Of a stretch of DNA of 64,000 bases, positions 13,936 through 26,410 are shown piece after piece. The translations under genes were made by a program, and so were the position numbers. The notes under the pieces were generated by a model. It ran no database searches, was not told the origin of the DNA, and saw only the letters and a list, made by a program, of their open reading frames with translations. The stretch covers positions 777,241-841,240 of the forward strand of contig VYZB01000030.1 in the NCBI GenBank assembly GCA_013397455.1, read 5' to 3'. The DNA is from Crotophaga sulcirostris (Eukaryota > Chordata > Aves > Cuculiformes > Crotophagidae). Numbering within the stretch: position 1 is the stretch's first letter; each line of letters opens with the position of its first letter.

Positions 13936-15934
13936 CTATGAGAAGCTCATCTATCTTTATTAAATGAAATCCCAGTTTAGACAGATTTCACGTTACGTGG
14001 AACCTCTGGTCTTGAGCCTTGTTACATGTATTTGCATACTTTTTGTCAGTAACTAAATATACAAATTAGCTTTTGCAATAATGCTGCAAATTAAATTGCT
14101 TTTCCTTGAAATGGAAGTGACCGTGTAACATGGACAGACAGGTGTCTTCTCTCCTGCTCTCTGTGCAGGTTAGCTTTCCTTTCACAGGGATCAGACTAGC
14201 TGTACTTGATTTCTGAGTTAAATAAAAAAAATGTCCTTTAGCAGGTACCATTTTAATCTATCAGCCCTGTTGATGAGTGTCCTGAAATGCCACCTGCATT
14301 TTAAGTCCGCTTTATGTTCATGCCTTAAGGGAGGAACAGTTTGAACAAAGACAGATATAAAAATCAAAGCACGACAGGGTTTTTAGGTTAAAACTCCAGC
14401 TTTTTTTTTTAATTTTTTTTTTGGAACATCCACTCAAAACTGAATCCATTTGCTTGAAATGGAATATTTAGTTTTCAGCTCAGCATGTGAACTGGTCATG
14501 GTTGAATTTAAAGCTTAATTTATTTCTTTTTGCACCTGTTTTTATTTTAACACTGACTAAATTCAATATATACTTTTGCTACATGGTTCCTTTATCCCCA
14601 GCTGGAAGTCTGGCCTGGTATTATCACGTGAGACCTTCCTAAAATATATGTTTGAAACTTTGCAACCTCTGGAAATGCAAACTAGACTCACTGCTCCATT
14701 TATCCTTTCTGTATTCATGGTTTTCTTTCCTGTGTTTTATAAGACTGACCCATATATTTGTTTTTAAGACCGGGGGCTGACTGTTGTGTACTGTGCTGCA
14801 AAACCTTGTTTCTATCAAAACAAGGTGCAATCCTGCCTCTGGCAAAAGATACCAGACAGGCCAGATTAGAGGAGGAGAGCTGGACGTGAACTTGGGAGAA
14901 GGAAACTGCTGGGGCAAAAAGGAGCTGAGATGAGGGAGAAGGGGGGAAGACGCGAGACGGAGCGTGGGAAGCGATGCTAACACAGCACGGCTGTACTGGA
15001 GGGCTTGGGAAGTCTGGGATTTTTCTGCCATAGTTGGATCTGACAAAGAGAAGGGATAAACTGAGTGATCTTAAAGGGCAGATTTTAAATGAAATGACAT
15101 GCGTGTTCTATTGGATATGCAAATTAGAATTATGTAATCTGCAAATATGATAATAATAATAATAAAAATCCTTTCCAGATTTGCAGCCTTAACCATGTGC
15201 TTGGTGGGGTGGTGGCAGAGAGCTGGCTAATGCAGCTGCACTGTAAAAGTGGGGCATCCAACTGGTTTTGATCTTGATAGAAAGGGGGCAGAAGGTCACT
15301 TCACAGTTTGTTGTTCTCAGTGTCTCATAGCTTATATAATTCCTTGGGCAGATAAATGATGAACATGCTTCACTTGATGCTGTAGTAACTGCAAACTTAT
15401 CCTTCTTCCCTGCTGTCCCTTCCCTGTGTAAAACTGTAGTTGGTGAAAATTGCTGCCATTGTTGTCCGTACAGGTGTATTTACTGCATCCTGTGCTTGAT
15501 TATCTAACTATGATAACATGTGCCCTTTGTCATCAGCAAAAATTGTGTTCGTAACGATGAGTAAAATGATAGAATATACTGAGATACTGAAATAAAACAT
15601 CCTTAAAACTAATCAGGAGTGTTCAGCCAACAGATCACAACAGATTTCTTGCCAGGGCTTGAAGAAGTGCTGGTTTTGATAACGTATTAGAGATTTTCAC
15701 CAAGGCAAGCACTTATAGGTGTAAGTGAGAAGCAGTACCAATGTAAGCCAGAGGGATTTTGTTGGGTTCGATTGAGGATTTTTTTCTTGAGAAAGATGGA
15801 AAAAAATCTCATTGGATGTGAACCATTCAATACTTTGTGTGCTTACAGATTGAGGATGAGGAAATTCAGTGATTAAATTGGTTACACTGGAACTACCAAC
15901 ACGGTGACTAGCTATGCATATGTGGGGAGATATG

Positions 15935-15956
15935 TATATATATATATATATATATA
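15935..15956. repeat. (TA)11 microsatellite
   Basis: Eleven uninterrupted TA dinucleotides, about 310 bases upstream of the first visible AKAP13 exon. Simple sequence with no further feature. Confidence 0.95.
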
Positions 15957-16266
15957 CAAACATGCATAAAAAATCTAGTGTGTGCTCGTGTTTGTCAGAC
16001 TTGGCTTAATTTCTCCATATTGAGTTGCTATTTTGAATATACCCTTGAGATTCCTACGTGTCTCTTCCCAGAGATGCACTCAACATATTTTCTAGCTGGT
16101 TGGCTGGCTGTGATGCTGAGGCATGCTGAGGATGTCTTGCATATCTGAAAATTAGGATGGGCCCTGAGTCATGTGAAAGGAGTGTCTGAATAGAAAGCAA
16201 GAGCCCTCGGAGGTAGAGAAGTTTTATTTTATGTAAATCTAAACTCCTTCTTGTCTTTTTTCCCAG

Positions 16267-16414
16267 GGTGACTCTGTTATCACAGTGCAGCTGACTGAGG
16301 AAGATAAAGTTGAAGATGATGTAGTTTTTTACTTGGTCTTCACTGGATCAACTGTCCAACACTGCACAAGCACAAGAAAGATTAATCCTGGGAGTCTGGA
16401 GACAATTTCTCCTG
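16267..16414 (+). CDS. AKAP13: AKAP13 coding exon (N-terminal region, part 1)
   Basis: This exon encodes the first part of the conserved N-terminal region of AKAP13 (AKAP-Lbc), a cytoplasmic scaffold that binds protein kinase A and activates RhoA through a DH-PH module located downstream of this window. The translation starts GDSVITVQLTEEDK and runs through DDVVFYLVFTGS and CTSTRK to LETISP; mammalian AKAP13 has the very similar GDCVVTVLLAEEDK, DDVVFYLVFLGS and LETIAP in the same order. The alternating hydrophobic pattern suggests beta strands. The paralogue ARHGEF28 (p190RhoGEF) carries a related N-terminal region. Borders are tcccag|GGT and CCTG|gtaaat. The exon begins at a codon boundary and ends after the first base of a codon (phase 1). 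It has no start codon, so at least one coding exon lies upstream. At 148 nt, its skipping would shift the frame. Confidence 0.96.
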
Positions 16415-19400
16415 GTAAATAATTACCTTTTTTGCATATTAGTGTATCAGTCTATGAAATTTGGTTAATTCAAGTGGACTTAAAAGTAATGCTGTTTTCT
16501 TGGTTGTAATTTTCCTCATATGCACATTCATAAAGAGTAAAAGTAGGGTTTGGATGGCTGCTTTTGCCTTTCAAAAATCTTTTGTTCGACTTCCACTATA
16601 GTTACATGACTCTGAGATTGTAATTATTTAATGTATAACTATGGGATTCTATTGTAGAAAATGCAAAGTTATAGTTACACATAATACAAAGCTTTTAACT
16701 GTAAGCAAGATAACAGAAGTCATGTTTGCAGAGGTAGAGATGCTACTTACAGCCTGGTAAGTCCTAGCTAAACTTAGGATCTACTTAACCTGGTGAGGTT
16801 CATTACTGTAGTCCTGGTAAAATACAACCATTTCCCCCTAATTCTTGTCATGCAGATCAGGGCCAACCCAGAGTTTTTGAAACTCCTGCAGTGGCTGACA
16901 ATGTATGGTGGTTGGTGCCATCCTTCCAGCACAACTGGTTCAGATGGGGTGGGTTTCCACATTAAAGCCCATCACTTGTTTTTAAGCCTTCGTGCCATTA
17001 ACAAAACAAAACAAATCGGTGCAGCCTTTGCCACCGGTGACTTCAGGACCGTGGGAATGAGCGTGTTCCAGGCTGTGGTCCTTACCATTAACCTTTCATT
17101 CTGACTTGTTGCTATGCAGCACACTGATGCTAGTGTGAGAACAATGTCTGACATTTCCACTATACACACTACAGCTTGTGCGGTTGAGTGTATTTCTTGG
17201 GTTTCCCTTTTTATCTCTCTTGTAAGTATCTCTTGTGAGAGACGCAAATGAAATAAAGTTCAGGCTGAGGAGTTTTCCTCCTGGTGATGAGTAGCTAAAA
17301 GTTGGCCACTGTATTTTTTCATTTCCTCCTCCTTTTGTGCTGATTGCGTTGTTCAGTTGGCTTAGCAGAGAAGTCTTTTTACAGTTACTGATGCCAGGAG
17401 CCCTGTGCAATCAATTAGATTAGTTCTTATTTTCTCCCAGAGGAGGGAAAAGAAGGGGTGACTCCTTCCCTGCTTTTGTGTGGTGGGTGTGGGGCTCTGC
17501 CAGCCCCACTTGCAATGACCTCACCTCCCTCTCTGAACCATGGCTGCGTCGCCAAGAAAGGAACTGAAAAGCTTCAGTGTTCTCCTTCAGCCTGTGCAGG
17601 AACCAGCAGATTTCATGGGATTTCCAGGCAGGAGCGATGCTTTTCTCTCACTGCCAGCCCTCATGTCCTCAGAGCAACAGTGGATGACTCTGAGGCAGTG
17701 ACTGCCAGGTGGTACCCACGGTGATGCTCTAGGCTCTGCCTCTTCTGCTGGCCCCAGTCATAACTGAGTCACTGGGGAGGACTCCTTGGGGCTTGTTTTC
17801 TCACTGTTAGTGGGAAGTCTGACTGCTCCTGATTCAAAGGGAAAGGAGGGAATTGGCCTCAGTTGTTCCTTTCGTTATAATGTGCTTTTTTTTTTCCCCC
17901 ACCTAATACAGTTGTCATCTTCTGATGTGGGATGCTAAGGGTGCTGTCCTGAAATACAGCTTTGTATTAGGCAAAGGTTTAACAGACCTTTCAGAAAGGT
18001 AGTCCCATTCCTGTCAGATAGCACTGTCTGGGGCCATGATGCGAGAGAAAATGTTACATCTCAGGTGTAAGGAACTGTTTGAATAACTCCCTCTTCTGTG
18101 CTCATGCCTTATTTTGGAGAAACAACCTGAGGAAAAAGCTTTAGTGGTGAAGGGAGTGGTGGGGAGCAGCAAACTGGGAGAAAACAATGTTTTCATACCC
18201 TCCGCTGACACCGATGTGTTTGTTCAGTGTTGCATCAGCACTGACCACTCTGATTTCTATAAAAGTGTGACTTATTTCAACTTAGCTCTTCCTCCTCCTC
18301 CTTCCTGAACTCAACAGTGAATCTGTAATCATGTGTTTACACTGTGTATTCGACCAGTTGCCTTGGAGATAGTTATGGTGACTCAGAACTGGCGTTATTT
18401 GACCTCGCTGCAGGATTAGCTATGAACAAGAGGCAGTGTGTGGGAGACCAGCCCTGTTCAGACATCCAGGCTTGGGCATTTAGCAAGTGCTCTGCAAGGA
18501 AACTTTTGCTTTTAGTCAAAATCTTGTCTTTCACTTCCAACTTTGGGCGTCTTTCATTTGTCCCTGCAATGCAAGATGTGTCGCGCATCCCCGGGGAGTG
18601 CTGCCACTCCTGGGAGTGTCTCAGGTGGACAAAGGAAGGGCTGATTCACTCAAGAGAACACTGATCCCCTCCACCAGCCTGCCTCAAACCTCCTCTGCTT
18701 CCCTTCTGGGCTTGGAGGCTCTTCTCTCACCCTTGTCCCAAGTCCTCAGAGTTACATGTGGTCCCAAGAGCACTTCAGATGAAGTCCATCGGGGCTGAGG
18801 TGACCGTAATTCGGTTAAAGTTAATGTAAAAAGACACAGGTTTTAGGGTTGTTTTTTTCTTGACTTTTTTCAGTAGTTTTGATGATATATGGAGGCGTAA
18901 AAAGAAGGAAGAGAAGTGATTTGGTTACACCTGCTGCCAAAATTAAGTAGAATATTTTAGCAAAGTTTTGAAAGGAAATGACATTTTAAAAAACCCCACA
19001 ACTCTACAACATGAAGTGGTTTTAGATCAGAAATTAAAGAAAACGGAATAGAAATACAACCTGTCAAAATACTTCCTAAATTCTCATTGTGTGTGATAAT
19101 TCTCTATATCCTGAAAGGCTTTGCCTAAACAAAAGCTTGCAGTTGCAGAGTCAAATGACTGCTGCATTTTATGTAATTACTAGGGTAATCTGCCTCCTTC
19201 TTATGCTGTCTTTATCATCAAACTTAAACATTGAATAGATATTGTTAATAGTACTGTTCAGATGTAAGCTTGTACTATATTCCTGCTTCAAATTCTCCAT
19301 AGTTGAAGAAGTTTCCCTTGTTACAAGAGGCACTCTGTAGGCCTCCAGAACAATTTCAGTGTCTCATCAGACACCTCCCATGTAAAGGTCCCTCTACCTG

Positions 19401-22400
19401 ACAGGCAGAGATGCCATGGCACTGGATATTGCTGTAGTTTGAATATCATTAATTGCAAAAGCTTAGTTGCTGGAGTTTGGGTATTAAGAAAATACCAAAG
19501 GTGAGAGCAGAGAAGGATGCAGGGAGATGATATCAGCTCTGCTGCTGTCGCTGAACTGTTGTCACTGCCGAAATTGTACTGTTGAGGTGGATGTGTACAC
19601 TTGTGTTGGTCATTATTATTTTAGTAACTGAAACTGTCATAATCTTTACATTTATTTTTTCTTCCCAACATCTCTACAGTGTAGGGAGAGTGGCTGAGAC
19701 ACTGAATGGCCAAGCAGGTTGCATGTGGTAGTGGAGAAAGTCTGTATTAAAGCAGGGAAATGAAACTTCAGGGCAAGACAGCAGCCTCAGTGCCTGCCTC
19801 TGCTACTAGAGCAGCTTTTCCCCCACTGGGGAAAAAAACCCCATAACAAAAAGCCTAAAATCATGATCTGGCAAACAAATCAGTAGAAGAAGGAACTCCT
19901 TCATCGCTGTCCATGTGAGTTAAAAGGTGTGACCACAGCCTTCTGCGGGCAGTCGAGGCATCTTAACACTGGGAATCTCTCGCAGATTTGAGAACTTTCT
20001 CACAGGAGAAAGCTCACAGTGAGCTGGTGTGCTGGGAACTTGAGTATTTGTGTGGCACAGCTCTTGCAGGTTGCATGCTGTCATTATAATGGCTGCATAA
20101 TTGGGCAGAAATTTTGCTTTGCATTTAAATGTGGAATGTAGTGTATGGGAAATGCAGAGGAGCTCAGTGGAGGAAAACAAGAAGAGACAGTTCAATACTA
20201 TAAATCCAGAACTGCAGCAGCTCCTAAACAAGCAAGTGAAGGGTAAGAAATACCCTCTCGTCCATAAGCTGAGTCACTGGAACATTAAGTTTGTAATTTC
20301 GTGAGATAAAATTTTCTTTGTATATACTGTTGCAATATGTTGTAGTACTCAGCCTTTGCTCTGTAATACCTAAATCACTTTTTCTCATTCATTGATCTCC
20401 GAAGGTGCAGGATTCTTGTATGGGTTTCATAGGGGAGGAAGAGGAAGAGCAAAGTTAGAAGCAGAAAAAGGGCCAGAGAGACTATCTGTCTGCTGGTAAC
20501 TGGGTACCAGCAGTTTCCACAGAGCCGAAACTCTCCTGTTTACTCCAAATGCCTTGACTCACAGGGAGTTTTCTCTCCGTGCTTCAGCTAAGGTGGAGAA
20601 ACAGGTTCAGTCTTTTACTCATTCTTAACTTGTGTAGTTCTCAGATTTTTCTTTTCCTCTACTTTCTTTCTTCTAATTAAAGGGATAGACTAAAATTAAT
20701 GTCAATTAGCTTGGTAACGTCTACATTTCAAACTTTTGTTTTACTGTGAAATCCTTTACATATGTTCATGTATTATTGTTTTGTACCACAGAGTGTGTTT
20801 TCCCTTAGGAACCAACTTTTCATAGAAAAAGCTATATTTCATGAATTACAATTACTGCTAGACCAAAAGAATAAACAAGTTGCATAACAAATGGCCACTT
20901 GGCAATACCAGTTGTGGATTTGAAAACACCCTTAAATATGAAACAAAAAAACCCTAAAATAGAATAAAACAACAAAACTAAGAAGACTTTTTGCAGTTCA
21001 TCCTCTTTGCTATACTTAATTGCTCTAGGCAGAATAATTGAAAGGAAATGATGCCTGTTCTAGATTACATCAGTCATAGGAAAAAGTGATTGACTCTCTA
21101 TTGAAATGATTTATGATGTAATGTGTGGGGTCTTACAGTTCTATAGATTTTAGGGAATCTGCAGTATAAAAGCTCTTAAAAAACTCTTTCTGCGCTCTCT
21201 GTATTAATAGTCGAGGCTTCTGTCTATTACTGGTCCCATGCCTATATATTTCATAAGGTTTCCTGTGTTGCAAAAGTGAATACAATGACTTTATAAATCA
21301 CACAAACACCCTTCAGATATAGGCTCTGATTTTTACAACCAGAATTCAGAATTTCTGAAGCAGAAAAGAAGCACTTTTCAGACAGTCACAGAAGATCCCT
21401 TGGACTCCACGTCTACAGAGCCACCAGATGGCAACATATTTTGGATGCAAATCCAGTATACTCCCTGAGATTTACCACGTTTGTTGTCTGTCTTTCCTGT
21501 CCTCCTTAAATCTCTTTGTAATACTCCTTTCAACCCAGCTTCACTACAGTAACTCGGAGGATGCAGTTAGCACTGGAGTCCTTAGTCACCTACTAGGCAA
21601 ACCCAAACATGTGCTTCCAGCAGGGCTTTAAATAGCTGCCCAGGCTGGGGGCCCATTGTTTGGTAGCTCAAATGTGAATTCTGAAAATAGGAGGTTTGGA
21701 CAGGATTTCCACTTTTAGAGGAGTAGGAAATGAAATCATGTTTTAATAAATCTGTATTTAGGAGTGTTTTGTCTCCATGTACGCCTTGTTTAACAAGAAA
21801 AAGTCCTGAAGAGTTTTGCTACTGCCCTTTTCACCACACCCCAGATCTAAGACACAGGTACCACTTAGCTGGCCAGGTCTAAGGCTGAACATTAACTTGT
21901 CTGCTAATGACTTACAGCTCAGAAATCTTCACTTTTTCTCCTGCTCTTTTTCTCTTGCATTATTATCATGTAGAGGAGTCAGTGCTATCATACTGATGAA
22001 TCTCATCTCTTCAAGGATAAGTACAGAGCAACCAGAACCTGAGGTTCCTAATTTTTGTTTTTATGTGTTGCCCAAAGCAAGTTTTAGTAGATGGCTCCAT
22101 AAGGAATTAGATAGTTTAAGAGTTGTTGTCTCATTTTAAATAATTTTTGAAGTGTGGTTTTACATGAAAATAAGGAATTCACTTTATCATGACAGAAGCA
22201 GTTGCTGCGCCCATCTTTGCATAGACTGAAATAAGTTTTTTTTAACTTCTATATTTTTCCTGCAATATGTTGCGACTTCTCAAAACAGTTCCCAGTAGTG
22301 AATTGTTTCCAAGCTAAATTTAAAGTAACTGAGGAACAGAAGTAGAAATGGGGTAAAATGCAATGCAGGAAGAATGAAGGGGATGGGTTATTTGACTTTT

Positions 22401-25400
22401 GTCACAGTTAAGCCAGCGTATAAATAACCTAATTTCTTTCAGTGGAAAATACTAAGAAAAATAAAACCCAAGCATGATGAAGAGAAGTCTAGCTATACAC
22501 ATGAAGTTATTCTGTAAGGTGTAAACACTGTCGTGTTTGTCAGTACAGTTAAAATTTGAACCGGGATAATGTTGGATGATACCAGTGTGGTGATGTTCAA
22601 TATTTCATTATTTGCTTTTGATTGCTATTTTGGCCAAAGGGCCTGATTTCTGGAGAAGACTGAAGACAATCTGGAGGCATGCTGGGTGCATTGCAAACCT
22701 AATCGTGTAGTAAAGCACAGAGATTTCTCTTCCCTTCTGCGGGTGCACTCGTGCACAATTTGTTCAGTTATGTGTGTTTGCAGCCTATGAAAATGCAAAC
22801 CTTGAAAAATAGACTATAAATAGGTTCATCACTCTTACTGACACACCCAGGTTTTGATTTTTTTTTTTCCTTTTTAATGAGTCAGACATTTGTTTTGTTC
22901 CACTTCTGGGGAAGGTGGACGAGGGAGTTGCAGCAGTTGATAGTCAAACACCCTGATTCTTGTGAAGTGCATGACTTGGTGCTTAACCCATGTTAGGAGA
23001 AAACCTCACTGTCTACCAGCCGGAGCAGAAAAAAGATCATCAAGACCAATAGCATCTGTTCTGGCGCTGTCCGGAGCATTTTGTGATCTTGGGCAAGTTA
23101 CTGAACCTCGTAAAAACAGATTTGGGCTTGTTTTACAGATGATAACCACTTATCTCCCAAGAGTGCCAGAAAGCTTAGCTCACTTTTGCTAATGCTGTGT
23201 GGGAAAAGGCTGTTAAAGTTCAGATATTAGTCTAGATGAGGGAAACAATGATCTTTGATGTGGAGAGAAGCGTTGCCCCACTGATGCTTACTTCAGAAGG
23301 TTCTTGTATTGGGGACATTTGCTTACACTGTTCCTGTAGCAGTTTCGAAGCAGGAGAGCAGAAACCTCTTGAGCAATCTTTTTAGTATTGGCCACACTTG
23401 TTACTTATTGGCTCCTCTTTCATTTGAACTGTTTGCCAAAAGTCAGAACCTGTCCCAGACTCTTATCCCCCCCGAGTCTGACATCTCCTCAGATGTAGGG
23501 AAGGAGAACATCAAAGCGTTGTAAGTGGGTTGCCCTTTCGAAGAACATTCCCCAGGGTTTAACAGGATGCTTGTTTGATCTTGTTAGAAGAAAATGGATA
23601 GTCAGCTCTGCCACCTCTCTTTCAAGGCTGTATTATGTATCTGGGGGAGTTTCAAGAGGACCATCGTTGACTGTAGATCAAGACATGGCCTTTTTGTCAC
23701 CTCTCCTTGTGTTGCATTAAAAACTGCTGTAGCTTTGCTTAATCTAGGGGCTGGTGTTTCAGATATGCTCCATCCAAGGGAACTTTGTGTACATTCGTGA
23801 TGTGCCAGTTTAAGACCACCTTGTGTATTGACTGAGGTTTCTCTAGTTGTTACAAAGGAGAAGCTTCTGCTGTCCCACAGAAGTGTGTTTGGCTTCATGG
23901 CAAGCAAGTGACTGTCCCAAAGTGCTTCTCTGTAGCTCCACATGGTCCTTTTGCGCCTTCCATTTCAATCATGAAAGTCCACTGGCTTTCTGCCAGAGTA
24001 GCTGTATCCTAGATTATTTTGCAGATAGGACTCTTATGGGAATAGAGAGAAAACAGTTTAAAAAAAAAAAAGTTTAGTTTTTCTCATGCTATTGGGGAGT
24101 TTTTTATTATTAACTCTGCATTCTAGCAAACTTCCACTACTTTGCATAAGGGAGAGCCAAGTTCACAGCAATTGAGGCAGCTCCTGTAGGGTAGCACGGC
24201 GTTCTCAGCAGGCTGCATATAGCTCACTGCTTTTGTGGAGTTTATAATAAAGAAAATTAATGTCTTAGCTGCTCCCTATTCTGATGTCCCTAAGAAGATG
24301 AACAAAGCAAGCAGATGTAGGGGGGGGAGTTCCCCCCAAAGGTGTTACTCTGGCTTCTCCACTGAGCATTTGAGGCTTCTACTGTGAGAATGAGTGGAGT
24401 TTGTGAATGGATTTAATCTGGGCTGCTGAGATTCATGGCCCTGCCTGCCCTATTGACTGGTGATGTGTTAGAATGCATGTGTAATATTTCCAAAAACAGT
24501 AGAAGTAGGTGTTTCTACCGTTATTCTTTTTTTATAACATCAATAATAGTAAATCTGTTCCTTCAGCTTTCGTGTCATCATGGTGCTGGATGGAAAGAAG
24601 TTTTCTCACCTGTCAGCTTTAGAGCCTCCTGGTTGTATTGAGCAGTGACATCTGTGTGTGTTTTCATCCTTCCCTTTTACACTTGGCTTTGATACCCTTC
24701 CAGCTGCATTTGCTCTCCTTAGGAAGCCACACAGCCTTGTCGCTGACAATTTTGGTGCTACCCACAGTGTCCTAATAGCAGTTTTGACCTTTCAATTAAC
24801 TTCAGGATCGCCTCTTTCAACAGACAAAACCTGTATAGATGCCAAAAGCCTCAGAACAGATTTGGAAGGTTGGCTGAAAGACCATGAAGATTAGGGACAT
24901 ATTTTTCCTTTTGTCAGGGAAATCAACAGCAAAGGGCCCCAACACAAGAAGGAAACTTTCCCACTGACCACAAATAGGGACTTAAATTGAATTTTCAAGC
25001 CTTTAAAAATGAATCGTCATTTTGTATTTAATTAAGCAGAGTTTCATGAATGTAGTAGTATGCTGAGGTCATGGGCAAAAAGAAGCTTTTCCAGTAATTA
25101 GTGCGGGGTCCATGCTGTTCTGGCAAAAACAGCCATGATGTCAATCCAAGACTGGAACAAGAAACTGTGCCGCACCGTGAACTTGAAACACAAACCTTAT
25201 TATGGAAGAGGCATGTCTGACAATTATAAGTGCTGATCGTGTTGGATACAGTATATTTTTCCTTTTAAAATTGCAAAAAAAAAAAGAGTTGTGGGTTTTA
25301 TTTTTTTTTTTAGTTAGTGAGTTAATGAAATTGCTACCATTCCAGGGCATCCTTTCTCTTGCTTCCCCTGCCCTAAATAAATAAATAAACTTAAAAGCTA

Positions 25401-26113
25401 TCAAACTTCCAGTGTACTTCTTTTGCAAATATAGAAAGTGGCCATTTCCATGTTTTTATTTAGCAGAAGCAACTTAGTTTTAGTTTTGTCATGTGAACCT
25501 GAATGCAGGGTGCAGCAGTGAGCCTGAGGTCTGAGGGCACACACAGGGCATGCCTGGGCAGGTCGTGCTCTCATAGCTATTGCTGCCTTTTTTTTGTCTT
25601 TGTTTTAGCTGAAATTGCAGTGTTTTATGTACAAGCCAAGTGTTGCGACAGCATTTAAGAGTACATAGTTTTGCAGCACTCAGATTCTGGTTTCTAGTGA
25701 GTTACTAGAGTCCTCTGGAGCTGGAAAAGAAAAGTTTGACTGTATAATCTACCTGTTTGGACTGTATTTCCTTTGGTATGTTAGTAAAATCTTCGCTTGA
25801 ATTACTTAACGCTCTTGAATTTACTTGTCGCTGATCAAAAATAATCTGTTCAGATAAGAGGGGCTTATATTTCTTGGTTTACATTATGCCAGAGAAGAGT
25901 TACACATCTTTTCCTTTGAAAGTCTATAAGAAATACTTATTTCTGATGATACTTGTAAATTCCCATGTTTAGTTTAGGGTTGTGAACGTCAATAACTTGT
26001 TTGTACCTGTTTTGATGTACAGGCTATGCATGTCAAAGGAGTTGCTCAGTTGTTGTTCTTCAGCACATGCAATTTTTCTTTTTGTTACAATTTCTGTTGG
26101 TTTTATTTTGCAG
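16415..26113 (+). other. AKAP13: AKAP13 intron (9.7 kb)
   Basis: Noncoding sequence between two AKAP13 exons, with donor gtaaat and acceptor ttattttgcag. I see no other gene. It holds a decayed MIR-type SINE near 23050-23150, a G-run/C-run hairpin at 24322-24337, A/T homopolymers around 24060, 25276 and 25300, and a short AAAT run at 25374-25388. Open frames such as 18344-18664 and 23602-23943 overlap others on the opposite strand and resemble no known protein. Confidence 0.9.
23050..23150 (+). repeat. MIR-type SINE remnant
   Basis: The string tgtgatcttgggcaagttac followed by tgaacctc at 23082-23109 matches the MIR core TGTGACCTTGGGCAAGTTAC then TTAACCTC, and ttttacagatgataa at 23131-23145 matches the following TTTACAGATGA region after a gap. 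The upstream bases (ggcgctgtccggagc) fit the CGGCTCTGCCAC part loosely. The combination in correct order and spacing makes chance unlikely. Confidence 0.65.
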
Positions 26114-26410
26114 GCCATGACTGCTGTGAGACAGTGAAGGTGGCACTTTGTGCCTCTAGAGAAGGTCATCCTGTTCTGGTTGTGGCAGAAGAGAGTTTCC
26201 AGTTTGTCCAGGATGAAGCATATGATGCTGCCCAGTTTCTGGCCACCTGTGCTGGCAACCAGCAGGCACTAAATTTCACCCGATTCTTGGACCGGTCAAG
26301 ACCACCCGCTGCTGATGTGGACTTTTTGGATGAGAAAGTAGCTTTGGCATTTCGACACCTGAAACTGCCGGCAGAATGGAATGTGCTGGGAGCAGACCAG
26401 TCCCTGACCG
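26114..26410 (+). CDS. AKAP13: AKAP13 coding exon (N-terminal region, part 2)
   Basis: Continues the conserved N-terminal region. The translation includes HDCCETVKVALCAS, FVQDEAYDAAQFLAT, GNQQALNFTRFLD, AFRHLKLPAEWNVLG and DQSL, each with a near-identical counterpart in mammalian AKAP13. The second half (DEAYDAAQFLAT, AFRHLKLP) looks alpha-helical. The split glycine codon is G from the previous exon plus GC here. Borders are tattttgcag|GCCAT and GACCG|gtgagg. The exon is 297 nt with phase 1 at both ends, so it could be skipped without changing the frame, removing 99 residues. An open frame continues from the intron at 26026 into this exon, but the acceptor and the homology both begin at 26114. 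Confidence 0.97.

Larger units (their letters stand above)
1..16266. other. AKAP13: Intron or 5' flank upstream of first visible AKAP13 exon
   Basis: I find no supportable coding exon in these 16 kb. The open frames are short, overlap on both strands and show no recognisable protein. In mammals the AKAP13 start codon sits in a small exon coding about a dozen residues that precedes the exon at 16267; I looked for an equivalent and did not find one, so it is probably upstream of the window and this stretch is intron. Contents: MIR-type SINE remnants near 4205-4270 and 11055-11150, a CR1 fragment near 13845-13935, A/T-rich runs near 11937-11962 and 14400-14425, a short AAT run at 15150-15167 and a TA microsatellite at 15935-15956. 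The acceptor at its end is tttttcccag ending at 16266. Confidence 0.75.

Noticed and set aside
14639..15046. 135-codon minus-strand open frame
   Set aside because: Its Ser/Pro/Leu content comes from a purine-rich plus-strand run (about 14860-14960); no known protein.
24320..24337. G-run/C-run hairpin (GGGGGG-AGTT-CCCCCC) as a terminator or regulatory RNA
   Set aside because: Short homopolymer pairing in intron sequence, with no further structure or context.
26026..26113. In-frame ATG upstream of the second visible exon, as an alternative protein start
   Set aside because: The added residues are Phe/Cys-rich, derive from the polypyrimidine tract, and the homology begins exactly after the AG at 26113.
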